The notes under the pieces were generated by a model. That model was not told where the DNA came from. It was given only the letters and a program-made list of their open reading frames with translations, and did not search any database. A stretch of 40,332 nucleotides of DNA from contig NZ_AUJO01000028.1 of the NCBI RefSeq assembly GCF_000424265.1, positions 1-40,332 on the forward strand, given 5' to 3'. Shown here in pieces: positions 1 through 9,000 of this stretch (position 1 is the first letter of the stretch; every line of letters begins with the position of its first letter). A program made the position numbers and the translations under genes. The DNA is from Butyrivibrio sp. WCD3002 (GTDB lineage Bacteria > Bacillota > Clostridia > Lachnospirales > Lachnospiraceae).

Positions 1-121
1 CTGTCTTTTATAGTTTGGTTTAGTCACCTTTAACTTTATCAGACTTTGGTGTTCTCTTGTGTTTTATTTAATCCGAGTGAAAATTTACGCTAGCGCTAAA
101 ATAGGATTTCTTACTATAAGC

Positions 122-157
122 AAAAAATCCCCGGTGAGAAAATTTCTCACCGGGGAT
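122..157 (-). terminator. Rho-independent terminator of the DUF6465 gene
   Basis: A perfect 15-bp inverted repeat (127-141 with 143-157, core CCCCGGTGAG) is followed on the minus strand by a run of six T (127 down to 122). It lies just downstream of the minus-strand gene ending at 189. The rest of 1-188 shows no gene. Confidence 0.9.
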
Positions 158-188
158 AGAACGTCTGATCATATTAAATTCTTGAGGA

Positions 189-794
189 TTAAAGATTGAA
201 CTCGCCGTTAATGCTTCCGTTAATTACGAAGTAAGCTTTTGTCTCCTCAGGCTTTACATAGATATCAAGAGTCTTGATGTCAGCCTCTTTTCCACCCATA
301 TCATATACATATACATTCTTTGCATTGTCAGCAAGAGTTGTGTATGTAAATTCTTTATCTGCAAACTGAAGAACGATAGTAGACTTAACAGCACTCTTTG
401 TCTCAGCCTTCTTAGCAGGTGCCTTTTTAGCTGCAGGCTTTGCAGCGGCTTTCTTGGCAGGTGCCTTCTTAGCTGCAGGCTTTGCAGCAGCCTTGGTCTC
501 AGTCTTCTTAGCAGGTGCCTTTTTAGCTGCGGGCTTCTCCTCAGTCTTCTTAGGCTCTTCCTTCTTTGCGGCAGCAGTCTTGGTTGTCGCAGTCTTCTTA
601 GCAGGCGCTTTCTTTGCAGCAGGCTTCTTAGCCTCTGTCTTCTTTGTAGCTGCCTTCTTGGGTGCTTCCTTCTTCTCCTCAGTCTTTGCTGCCTCTGCAG
701 GCTTAACTTCTTCCTTCTTTTCTGCAGCAATTACCGGTTTTTTGATAGTCGCAATCGGCTTTAAAGCTGCTTCTCTCAACTTGTCGTCCGCCAT
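189..794 (-). CDS. Lys/Ala-rich histone-H1-like protein with C-terminal DUF6465 domain
   Basis: This is a 201-aa protein in two parts. Residues about 15-140 are low-complexity and strongly basic, built from repeats of the type PAAKKAPAKK and KKTE, like histone H1 or bacterial Hc1-type tails. The last ~65 residues form a compact domain (VLQFADKEFTY, LDIYVKPEE, AYFVINGS) that I recognise as DUF6465, a family common in Lachnospiraceae and of unknown function. I chose the ATG at 794 (MADDKLRE) over an in-frame TTG at 821 because GAGGGAG sits just upstream of it. A promoter (861-889) and a terminator (127-157) make it a single-gene unit. The basic tail suggests DNA or RNA binding, but that is inference; the domain's role is unknown. 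Confidence 0.85.
   Translation of the reverse strand: MADDKLREAALKPIATIKKPVIAAEKKEEVKPAEAAKTEEKKEAPKKAATKKTEAKKPAAKKAPAKKTATTKTAAAKKEEPKKTEEKPAAKKAPAKKTETKAAAKPAAKKAPAKKAAAKPAAKKAPAKKAETKSAVKSTIVLQFADKEFTYTTLADNAKNVYVYDMGGKEADIKTLDIYVKPEETKAYFVINGSINGEFNL
409..690. repeat. Degenerate in-gene repeats coding AAKKAPAKK units
   Basis: The basic tail of the DUF6465 protein is encoded by imperfect tandem units. On the plus strand these read as repeated GCAGGTGCCTT and TTAGCTGCAGGCTTTGCAGC blocks. Near-identical copies lie around 415-445 and 452-490, with others further on. Such arrays usually vary in copy number between strains. Confidence 0.6.
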
Positions 795-860
795 ATCTCC
801 CTCTCTTTCCTTGGGGCACAAAGAATTGTGCGCTTTAGCAAATTTAATATTACGTTTTTG

Positions 861-889
861 AGTTTAGTACAATTACGACAAAAAGTCAA
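861..889 (-). promoter_or_regulatory. Sigma-A-type promoter for the DUF6465 gene
   Basis: On the minus strand TTGACT (889-884), a 17-nt spacer and TAAACT (866-861) form a good -35/-10 pair. The -35 overlaps the stop codon of the upstream aminotransferase gene. The predicted start is near 854, giving a leader of about 60 nt. Confidence 0.6.
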
Positions 890-2082
890 CATTTAAGCGC
901 ACTTAAGCCCAATTTAATTCTTTTAAGCGCCTTTTTTAGCACCTCCATGGATGATGCAAAGGAAATTCTCGCATAACCAGGGGCAAAATAAGCACTTCCG
1001 GGCATGATGGCCACATGACTTTTTTCAAGAAGATATTCGCAAAGCATGCTGTCGTTTTCAATTACTGTGCCATCTTCTGTCTTAGAACCGATATAGGATC
1101 TAAGATCAAAGAATGCATAGAACGCACCCTGAATGTCATGGCACTTAACTCCCGGGATATCATTTAGTCCCTTTACCACAAAGTCTTTTCTCTTTTCAAA
1201 CTCAGCCACCATCTCGCTTACAGAGTCCTGAGGTCCTGTAAGAGCCTCAACCGCTGCAATCTGTGAGATACTTGGAGGTGTGGTTGTAGTCTGGCTCTGT
1301 ACCTTCACAGCCGTCGATATGACATCCTTTCTTGCACACAGATAGCCAAGGCGCCAGCCTGTCATTGAATATGTCTTGGAAAAACCGTTAACCAGAATAA
1401 CCCGGTCTTTTATTTCGGGGATTGAAGATAATGAAAAATGCTTATTACCGCTAAAAATAATCTTTTCATAGATCTCATCGGAAACGATGAATATATCATT
1501 TTGCACCGCGATATCAGCGAGCTTTCTAAGAGACTCCTCGCTGTAGACAGCACCGGTAGGATTATCCGGGCTACAGATAATTATTGCTTTAGTATTAGAA
1601 GTAACTGCTTCAGCAATTGCTTCAAGATCAAGGGAAAAGTCCTCATTTCTCCTTACGAAAACAGGAGTCCCTCCGGCCAATTTAACTATGTCCGGATAAC
1701 TTACATAGCAGGGTATGGGTATTATTACTTCATCGCCGTCACCTACAACTGCCATGAGTGCTGCGGACAGGGACTGCTTGGCCCCTGTTGTCACCGTAAC
1801 CTCGTCCATAGAATACTCAGCACCGTTATCCTCTTTTACCTTCTTAAGGATAGCTTCCCTTAAAGATGCGATACCCCTTGCATTGGTGTATTTTGTAAAA
1901 TCATCTTCGATAGCCTTTATGCCCTCTGCCTTTATATTTTCAGGCGTAGGAAAATCCGGCTCACCGACATTTAGCGATATCACGTCGATACCGCTTCTTT
2001 TCATATCATCAACTCTTGCAAAAAGCGCTGTTGTTGCCGATGCGCTTATATTCTTCATCCTGGAAGATAACTGCGTGCTCAT
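886..2082 (-). CDS. Class I/II aminotransferase (aspartate aminotransferase-like, PLP-dependent)
   Basis: The 398-aa protein has the full fold-type I aminotransferase signature. It shows EPDFPTPENI near residue 41, NPTG at 174-177, SDEIY at 201-205 and the Schiff-base lysine K236 in SKTYSMTGWRLGY. Length matches bacterial AspB-type subgroup I-gamma enzymes, which transfer amino groups between aspartate or related amino acids and 2-oxoglutarate in the cytosol. Substrate cannot be fixed from sequence; aromatic or alanine activity is possible. It starts 37 nt after uppP and is probably co-transcribed with it. A new promoter for the next gene overlaps its stop codon. Confidence 0.88.
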   Translation of the reverse strand: MSTQLSSRMKNISASATTALFARVDDMKRSGIDVISLNVGEPDFPTPENIKAEGIKAIEDDFTKYTNARGIASLREAILKKVKEDNGAEYSMDEVTVTTGAKQSLSAALMAVVGDGDEVIIPIPCYVSYPDIVKLAGGTPVFVRRNEDFSLDLEAIAEAVTSNTKAIIICSPDNPTGAVYSEESLRKLADIAVQNDIFIVSDEIYEKIIFSGNKHFSLSSIPEIKDRVILVNGFSKTYSMTGWRLGYLCARKDVISTAVKVQSQTTTTPPSISQIAAVEALTGPQDSVSEMVAEFEKRKDFVVKGLNDIPGVKCHDIQGAFYAFFDLRSYIGSKTEDGTVIENDSMLCEYLLEKSHVAIMPGSAYFAPGYARISFASSMEVLKKALKRIKLGLSALKC

Positions 2083-2119
2083 AAGCTTTCCCCTTTAGTC
2101 TTTTTTCAAATCTCCATAA

Positions 2120-2956
2120 TTATCTGAACATAACAAAAACAGCAAGAACAATAATACCAAGAACGATTCTGTACCAGCCAAAGACCTTAAAGTCGTGCTT
2201 TCTGATATATCCAAGAAGGAACTTAATAATAAGTATGGAAACAACGAAAGCAACAACCGTTCCAACCAGCAAAATAGCAAGCTCGGATCCTGAAAAAGCA
2301 AGACCAAACTTAAGAAGCTTAAGAAGGCTTGCACCGAACATTACGGGAATAGCCAGGAAAAATGTAAACTCAGCAGCTACTGTCCTTGAAACACCTATCA
2401 TCAGACCTCCAAGGATTGTTGAACCGGATCTTGAAGTTCCCGGGAAGATTGCAGCAATAAGCTGGAATATTCCAATAAGAAGTGCTGTCTTAATATCTAT
2501 CTTCTCCAGTGAATCAATCTTTGGAGTCTTATTTTTATTGACATTCTCAATAATGATAAAGCCAATACCAAAAACAATAAGCGCAATTGCCACGCAGGGA
2601 CCGTTATAAAAAAGAGCATCAAATACATCATCAAAGAGAACTCCCACTATAGCAGCAGGAACGCAGGCGATAAGGATTTTGCCCCAAAGTATCCATATAT
2701 CCTTACGCATAACTCTGTGCTCTTCTCTTGCTTTCTTGGAAAAATCAAAAGGAAAAATCTGATTCCAGAAAAGGATAACAACGGCCATTATGGCTCCGAG
2801 CTGGATAACCACAAGGAACATCTCCCAAAACTCCGGTGTTACATCCATCCTGATTATTTCATCAAGAAGGATCATATGACCGGTGGAGCTGACAGGAAGC
2901 CACTCCGTAATTCCCTCAACAATACCAAACAAAACTGCCTTAATTAAATTCAGCAT
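2120..2956 (-). CDS. uppP: Undecaprenyl-diphosphatase (BacA/UppP family)
   Basis: The 278-aa multi-pass membrane protein dephosphorylates undecaprenyl diphosphate, recycling the lipid carrier for peptidoglycan synthesis; the family is linked to bacitracin tolerance. Diagnostic motifs are present: EGITEWLPVSSTGH near the N-terminus and PGTSRSGSTI in the second half, each followed by hydrophobic segments. I chose the second of two close ATGs (2956, MLNLIKAV) because GAGGAGG lies 7 nt upstream of it, whereas the first ATG (2962) sits 1 nt from it. A terminator (3030-3059) separates it from the upstream transglutaminase-like gene, and the aminotransferase follows closely downstream. Confidence 0.93.
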   Translation of the reverse strand: MLNLIKAVLFGIVEGITEWLPVSSTGHMILLDEIIRMDVTPEFWEMFLVVIQLGAIMAVVILFWNQIFPFDFSKKAREEHRVMRKDIWILWGKILIACVPAAIVGVLFDDVFDALFYNGPCVAIALIVFGIGFIIIENVNKNKTPKIDSLEKIDIKTALLIGIFQLIAAIFPGTSRSGSTILGGLMIGVSRTVAAEFTFFLAIPVMFGASLLKLLKFGLAFSGSELAILLVGTVVAFVVSILIIKFLLGYIRKHDFKVFGWYRIVLGIIVLAVFVMFR

Positions 2957-3020
2957 TACCATGCCTCCTCATATTACTTCAAAATTTTCTAAATAATAGT
3001 AGCATATTTTATTTTAAAAC

Positions 3021-3059
3021 AAAAAACAAGGCATCAATTTATGCTAATAAACTGATGCC
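3021..3059 (-). terminator. Terminator of the transglutaminase-like gene
   Basis: Arms 3030-3042 and 3047-3059 form a 13-bp stem around a GCTA loop. The single irregular pair is a G-U wobble only on the minus strand. TTGTTTTTTG follows on that strand, so it terminates the gene ending at 3110. Confidence 0.85.
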
Positions 3060-3109
3060 CTGTCATTATAAATTTAACCTTTCCTTCTTTAATTCAGGTA
3101 TTTGTCCCT

Positions 3110-4423
3110 TTAATTTATGCAACGCGGCAGATTCACCGACTGGAACATTCGAGTGTGGAAATAGTTATCATCATCATTTACGTTGAAGAAATCATAGATA
3201 ACAGGATCCTGATCATCCCAGGTGCAATCCACGTTATAATATGCTCCGTCCAGGTTTATCACATTCCATGCATGAAGCTCATTTGCTCCCCTTCCAACGC
3301 ACAGATATGTAGGAACGCCAAGCCTCTGCATAAGATACTGGAAGGATTTCGCATATCCGGCACAAACAGTGTAATTATCAACTATTCCGCTGTAGGCACT
3401 CTGATCAAGAGAGTTATGCTTATAGGTAAGCTTATCCGCAAGGTAATTATGAACAAATGCCTCTTTTTCTATAGTAGTCGGGAGTGCTCCGGCTGCAGCT
3501 ACAACAGCTTCTGCCGCTGATTCAAACTCAAGCTTTGCACTCTGAATATCTCCAAGCCTGTCATAGAAAGTAAGCTCTATCTTAATGGCTGTTCCGCTGA
3601 AATCATATTCCGTATAAAAAGTGGTATCCAGCCAGAAAAGCTCGGGATGATCATAGGACACACTTGATATTACATTTTCAATATCAAGCATTCCCATCTG
3701 CTCCACAGGCTTAAAGGCTGCATTTAAATCCATGGCATTGGCATAGACCTGTCTGTAGAGCGCCTTTGATTTCTCATCAAGCATATTGTAATAGGGATAA
3801 ATACCTGCATCAAAGCTGAGGCCATCACCTGTATTACCATAGCCTGTCTGCCTTGTTATCTGCTCAGCCTGTTCCTTGGAATCAATATCAACAATATCAG
3901 GTTCAAGGTCTACATAGTCACTTTTCCCCGTAAACTCCTCAGGGACTATTATCGGCTCAGATACCTCTTCAGCAGCTGTATCATCGGCAATAACCACCTG
4001 ACTTGGATCTGTTATTGTGACAATTGGTCTTATCTCCTGAGGCTCTGCAGCAGCTTCTGTGCTCTTGACCTCATTTTCCTGAGCAGTCTCAACAGTTACA
4101 CTGCTGCCATCAGAAGCATCACCTGATTCTCCTTCCGCGGAAGCAAGCTCTTTGCCTTCTTCTCCCTCTTCGCCTTCAGGCTCTTCCACCTTTACGATGA
4201 CTTCAGGCTCCGGCGCATTTTTCACGGCAGTTGCAAGGTCCACGATCATATTGCTAAACTCGGGGCTTGCAATACACATCCCCATAAGCGCAAAAAGACC
4301 AAGCATCAGCCCCAGAATGCAATACAAAAAATTCTGGGCGACGTCGACCTTCTTAACCTTCTTCTTTTTCTTTTTTTCCTTTACTTCTTCGGAAACTTCT
4401 TCCTTATCTTTTTTCTTAGCCAT
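3110..4423 (-). CDS. Membrane-anchored transglutaminase-like (papain-fold) protein
   Basis: The 437-aa protein has a short, very Lys/Glu-rich cytoplasmic head (residues 1-28) and one membrane helix (about 30-52, FLYCILGLMLGLFALMGMCI). An acidic low-complexity linker follows (about 70-190, with PEGEEGEEG), then an extracellular C-terminal domain. The end of that domain matches the transglutaminase core: Cys354 in TVCAGYAKS, His384 in ELHAWN and Asp399 in NVDCTWDD form the expected triad. Such domains act as cysteine proteases, peptidases or crosslinkers at the cell surface. The substrate is unknown and no partner gene is adjacent. It is probably its own transcript, with a candidate -10 at 4490-4495 and a terminator at 3030-3059. 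Confidence 0.82.
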   Translation of the reverse strand: MAKKKDKEEVSEEVKEKKKKKKVKKVDVAQNFLYCILGLMLGLFALMGMCIASPEFSNMIVDLATAVKNAPEPEVIVKVEEPEGEEGEEGKELASAEGESGDASDGSSVTVETAQENEVKSTEAAAEPQEIRPIVTITDPSQVVIADDTAAEEVSEPIIVPEEFTGKSDYVDLEPDIVDIDSKEQAEQITRQTGYGNTGDGLSFDAGIYPYYNMLDEKSKALYRQVYANAMDLNAAFKPVEQMGMLDIENVISSVSYDHPELFWLDTTFYTEYDFSGTAIKIELTFYDRLGDIQSAKLEFESAAEAVVAAAGALPTTIEKEAFVHNYLADKLTYKHNSLDQSAYSGIVDNYTVCAGYAKSFQYLMQRLGVPTYLCVGRGANELHAWNVINLDGAYYNVDCTWDDQDPVIYDFFNVNDDDNYFHTRMFQSVNLPRCIN

Positions 4424-4463
4424 ATCATTACTTCCCTGTAATTTGTATTTTTAATCCATTAAA

Positions 4464-4495
4464 AATAGGGGACACTTGTCCCCTATTAAATTATA
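4464..4495 (-). promoter_or_regulatory. TATAAT followed at once by a strong hairpin at the 5' end of the transglutaminase-like mRNA
   Basis: On the minus strand a perfect TATAAT (4495-4490) precedes a 10-bp perfect hairpin (4478-4487 with 4464-4473, AATAGGGGAC) followed by TTTTTAAT. If the TATAAT is the -10, the transcript starts at or inside the hairpin, about 60 nt before the gene. No convincing -35 was found. Alternatively it is a terminator stopping minus-strand read-through. Confidence 0.45.
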
Positions 4496-4629
4496 ACATC
4501 GACGCCGTATAACAATTATGAAAAAACACTCATATACATAAAATTATTATAAAATAAACACTTTATATTTGATTTTTCAAACATTATAATTATTACAAGG
4601 GTTATTAAGTTTTCTTATGGAGGTGGCAA

Positions 4630-4932
4630 ATGTATATCGCAATGCACTGTATTAATGCAAACAATGTCCTTCAGGATGAAATCTGTAAATTCTACGGCAT
4701 CCACTATGACAATATGTATAAATCCTGCGTTATTTCAACAGACCATCAGCATCATGATTTTGTCATATCCATGACAGAAGAGGATTATAAGGATTTTTAT
4801 GCACAGGTGATAAGAGCTCTGGCAGAGGATGGCGGACAGATAATAGAGCTTGTAAAGGGCGAAGTTTTCAGATGCCGCAAAAATGAGATTCGCCACGGTG
4901 CTAACCAAAAATGCGAGATACGCCGTCCATAA
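4630..4932 (+). CDS. Small protein of unknown function (100 aa, five cysteines)
   Basis: A good ribosome binding site (GGAGGTGGCAA) precedes the ATG, a TATAAT lies at 4585-4590, and a strong terminator follows (4966-5004), so this looks like a real one-gene unit. I do not recognise the family. It has no signal peptide or membrane helix. Visible features are cysteines at 7, 19, 33, 82 and 95, a His cluster DHQHHD at 38-43, and an amphipathic helical stretch (about 49-76). Cys and His spacing does not match a standard zinc finger. It stands alone between two minus-strand units, so context gives no role. Confidence 0.65.
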   Translation: MYIAMHCINANNVLQDEICKFYGIHYDNMYKSCVISTDHQHHDFVISMTEEDYKDFYAQVIRALAEDGGQIIELVKGEVFRCRKNEIRHGANQKCEIRRP

Positions 4933-4965
4933 AAGCCTTACGAAGATCAATAATTCACATAAAAT

Positions 4966-5004
4966 AACTGCCAAAGTTCCGTATATCAGGGTACTTTGGC
5001 AGTT
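4966..5004. terminator. Bidirectional terminator between the 100-aa ORF and pheA
   Basis: A perfect 12-bp stem (AACTGCCAAAGT 4966-4977 with 4993-5004) is followed on the plus strand by TTTTATTTTA and on the minus strand by TTATTTTATG. It can end both the plus-strand ORF (4932) and minus-strand pheA (5020). Confidence 0.88.
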
Positions 5005-5019
5005 TTATTTTAATTATAT

Positions 5020-5979
5020 TCATTCAAGATTGGATTTGAAATTTCCAAATATTCTAATGTCACTTACGGTACACATCAGGGCCCATACAACTGTATTCAT
5101 ATCTGGGCCTGTCAGGTCTCCCGTGAATTCCGCAAAGAACATGTACTCCCAGTTGTGCTCCGGGATAGGTCTCGACTCAAGCCTTACAAGGTTCAGTCCG
5201 TAAATCCTGAATACCGTAAGAGCTTCATGCAAAGCACCGGCTTTATGAGCAGTCTTAAAGCTTATACAGATCTTATCTCTTCCATCCCTAAGCTCAAGCT
5301 TTTTGGAGACAACCACGAACCTTGTGGTGTTGTTGGTATTGGTGTTTATCTCCTTCTCGATAATCTTAAGGCCGTAGATCTCTGCAGCTCTTGAAGAACA
5401 GATAGCGGCTTTACTTTTATCCTTAAGCTCAGCCACCATTCTTGCAGAGCCTGCCGTATCAGCCTGAGGCACTCTCTCCCACTCGGGATGATAATTAAGG
5501 AACTGCTCGCACTGGAAAAGTCCCTGTTCATGGGAGAAAACCGTCTTGATATCAGACATTTCAGCATCCGGCAGCACCATAAGGTTATGCCTTACCTTAA
5601 CTGTAGTTTCCCCAACCATGTAGCATTCATACTGGGCAAGAAGGTCGTAAACCTGACGAATTGCGCCGGTTGATGAATTCTCAATAGGAAGAACCGCGTA
5701 ATCAGCGCTTCCATCCTGGAGCTGTCTGAAGGTATCCTCAAAGTGAACGAGACCTTCACTGTTTACATCCTTTCCAAAAAAGTCGATGGCTGCCATTTCA
5801 CTGTAGGCTCCCGGCTCGCCCTGATAAACAACCCTTGGATTCTCTATGGGTTTTCTCTCTCTTCTAAGAGCAAGGTCAAGAGGCTCACAGGCTCCGTTAT
5901 TTTCCCCAAGCTTTCTGTCAACTCTCTCCCTTAGCTGATTTATGTATTTTTCGTTTATAATCTGAATTTCGTCTGCCAT
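5020..5979 (-). CDS. pheA: Prephenate dehydratase with C-terminal ACT domain
   Basis: This 319-aa cytosolic enzyme converts prephenate to phenylpyruvate in phenylalanine synthesis. The dehydratase domain spans about residues 49-228, with VYQGEPGAYSE at the start, PIENSSTGAI at 98-107 and the catalytic TRF at 219-221. The ACT regulatory domain follows, with GALHEAL at 248-254 and ESRP at 268-271, the phenylalanine-binding motifs, so feedback inhibition is expected. Relatives in this family often carry a ~90-aa chorismate mutase domain at the front. Here only ~48 residues precede the dehydratase and no complete mutase is visible. It starts 34 nt after mfd (RBS GGGAG) and likely shares its transcript. 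Confidence 0.92.
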   Translation of the reverse strand: MADEIQIINEKYINQLRERVDRKLGENNGACEPLDLALRRERKPIENPRVVYQGEPGAYSEMAAIDFFGKDVNSEGLVHFEDTFRQLQDGSADYAVLPIENSSTGAIRQVYDLLAQYECYMVGETTVKVRHNLMVLPDAEMSDIKTVFSHEQGLFQCEQFLNYHPEWERVPQADTAGSARMVAELKDKSKAAICSSRAAEIYGLKIIEKEINTNTNNTTRFVVVSKKLELRDGRDKICISFKTAHKAGALHEALTVFRIYGLNLVRLESRPIPEHNWEYMFFAEFTGDLTGPDMNTVVWALMCTVSDIRIFGNFKSNLE

Positions 5980-6013
5980 ACTGCTCCCGTCAAAACTTTA
6001 ATCTGCCTGTTAG

Positions 6014-9000
6014 TTACTGTTCCTTCTCCGCCAGCATCTCCATCTTTTCTATTATACTCTCAACATCAAGTAGGAGCTTGCGCTCTGCCTTCTCTGTCAG
6101 TGAATCCTTTATGTACTTATAGATAAACAACGGATATGATGCCGCCCTGAAATCCATGTTTCCCTTATAGGATGAAATAAATTCCGGTATAGCAGCTGCG
6201 TTAAGCCTTGCATTATTGTTTAGCTTAATAGTCACTTCACCGTTTCCGCCCTTAAGCTCAAGCACATAGAGATTGTGAGCCTTTTCACGAACAAGAGATA
6301 TTCTTATAAGGTTATCTACGGACTCGGGAATATCTCCAAACCTGTCCCTAAGCTCATCCCTCATATCATCCCTGTCACCTTCATTCTCTATGCCGGCAAT
6401 TCTCTTGTAAATCTCAAGCTTTTGTTCTTCATTAACAATATAATCGCTGGGAATGAATGCATCCACATCTATATCAACGCTGGTGGTGAAATCCTCAAGA
6501 TTTGCATCCTTTGTTTCACCCTTCTTTCGCCTGACAGCTTCGCCCAGCATCTTGCAGTACAGATCATATCCAACGGAAGCCATGTGTCCTGACTGGCTTT
6601 TTCCAAGAAGATTACCTGCACCTCTTATCTCAAGATCACGCATGGCAATCTTAAAGCCTGAGCCTAAGTCCGTGAACTCTCTGATAGCTGAAAGTCTCTT
6701 TTCAGCCACTTCCTTAAGCAGCTTGTTTCTCTTATACATTAGAAAGGCATAGGCGGTTCTGTCTGATCGTCCAACGCGCCCCCTCAGCTGATAAAGCTGT
6801 GAAAGTCCCATCTGGTCTGCATCATGAATGATCATGGTGTTTGCATTTGAAATATCAAGTCCCGTCTCAATGATGGTGGTAGAAACAAGTACATCTATAT
6901 CGCCATCAATAAAGTCATACATTATCCTCTCAAGCTCAGATTCCTTCATCTGACCGTGGGCAAAGGATACATTAACTTCAGGAACCAGCTTCTGCACTCT
7001 TGCGGCCACATCTGCAATATCATTTACCCTGTTATAAACATAGTAAACCTGTCCGCCTCGTGAAACCTCTCTTGAGATAGCTTCTCTTACCATCTCATCA
7101 TTGTACTCGCAGACAAAGGTCTGAATAGGTCGTCTGTCCTGAGGCGCCTCTTCAAGTACGCTCATATCCCTGATACCAACAAGCGACATATGAAGGGTTC
7201 TTGGAATAGGTGTCGCGGAAAGAGTAAGTACATCTATATTTTCCCGGAGCTTTTTAATCTTCTCCTTATGGGTTACTCCAAAGCGCTGTTCCTCATCAAC
7301 TATCAAAAGGCCAAGATCTTTATAGGTCACATCCTTGGATAAAAGCCTGTGGGTTCCTATCACTATATCCACAAGCCCCTTTCTAAGATCCTCAACAGTC
7401 TTCTTCTGCTCGGCAGAGGTTCTGAATCTGGACATCATATCAACCCTTACAGGGAAGTCCTTCATTCTCTCAGAAAAAGTATTGTAGTGCTGCTGCGCTA
7501 AAATCGTTGTAGGAACAAGAACCGCTACCTGCTTACCATCCTGTACAGCCTTAAATGCTGCTCTTATTGCAATCTCTGTTTTACCAAAGCCCACGTCTCC
7601 ACAGATAAGTCTGTCCATGATACGGTCAGACTGCATATCGTTTTTGGTGTCGGCAATTGCTCCAAGCTGATCCTCTGTCTCATCAAAAGGAAAGGCTTCC
7701 TCGAATTCCTGCTGCCAGACTGTATCCTCGCCAAACTTAAAGCCGCTGCTGTTTTGCCTTTTTGCATAAAGCTCAACAAGGTCCTCTGCAACCTCTTCAA
7801 CTGCTGCCTTTACCTTGTTCTTGGTACGCTTCCAGTCTCCGGTACCAAGCTTATTGAGCTTGGGCTTTCTTCCTTTGCCCTCAGCTCCCGCATCACCGCT
7901 GGCATATTTTTGAATTACATTAAGACCTGTGGCCAGAACGTAGAGATTACCGCCATCTGCATAGCTTATCTTTATGTAATCTCTCACAACCTTGTCGGTC
8001 TCAATTTTCTCAATTCCCTGATAAATTCCCAGACCATGATACTCATGAACCACGTAGTCACCCACGTTAAGCTCTGAGAATCCGGATATTTTCTCGCCAC
8101 TGTATTTTGCTTTTCTTCTCTTTTTCTTCTTCCTCTCAGAGAAAATATCGCTTTCCGAAATGACAGCAAACTTAATGTCCGTGTACTCAAAGCCCTTAAG
8201 AATCCTGCCATAATAGGTCATTATCTCGCCCTTTTCCAGCTCTCTCATGGGATTTTCACTGTAAAAGGAGGTGATCTGATTATCTCTTAAATCATCTACA
8301 AGACGCTTTGCCCTCGTCCTTGAACCGGACAGGATAAGTACCTTGTAGCCATTTTTTATAAAACCCTTAAGATCGTGAACAAGAGCCTCGAAGCTGTTGT
8401 TATATGGCGCAATGCTCCTTGCATGAAGTTCGAAGGTCTGCTCCGGTTCAAACTTATTAAGTCCCTTTGGCGCAGCCAGAGAAGCTACAGATACACGCCT
8501 TACGCTTCTCATTCTGGCAATACACTCCTCAGTGGAATATAAAAGCCCCATCTGTCCCGGAAGTGCATAGCCGTTCTCTGCTCTATGAACCATGCTCTCT
8601 CTGAATTCTTCCTGAACAGCATTTGCATGCTCAAGTACATGAAGCGGTTCATCTATGAAAATACAGGTTTTACCTGCAGGGAAAAGCTCCTGAAGAGTTA
8701 CCGTATCATCATAAAAATATCTGATATAGCTCTCAAGGTTCACCTCAAGCTCCAGCTCAAGAAGCTGCTCCTTAAGCTCCTCAAAGGAAGTCTTTATACG
8801 ATGTGCCGCCTCTGTCTTAAACACTGCCCGAAGTGCCTCGTAGACATCCTTGGTCTCTTTTTCAATCTTCTTAAGACCGCTTCTAAGCTCATCATCTGTA
8901 AGGATAATCTCTGTTGCAGGATAAATCTCAATGGACTCAAGCTTATCAATTGACCTCTGGGACATGATATCAAAGCTTCTGATGTTCTCAACATCATCAC

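Noticed and set aside
454..861. Plus-strand 135-codon frame, hydrophobic and Ala/Phe-rich
   Set aside because: It is the complement of the AAKKAPAKK repeats; Lys codons read backwards give Phe and Leu. No RBS.
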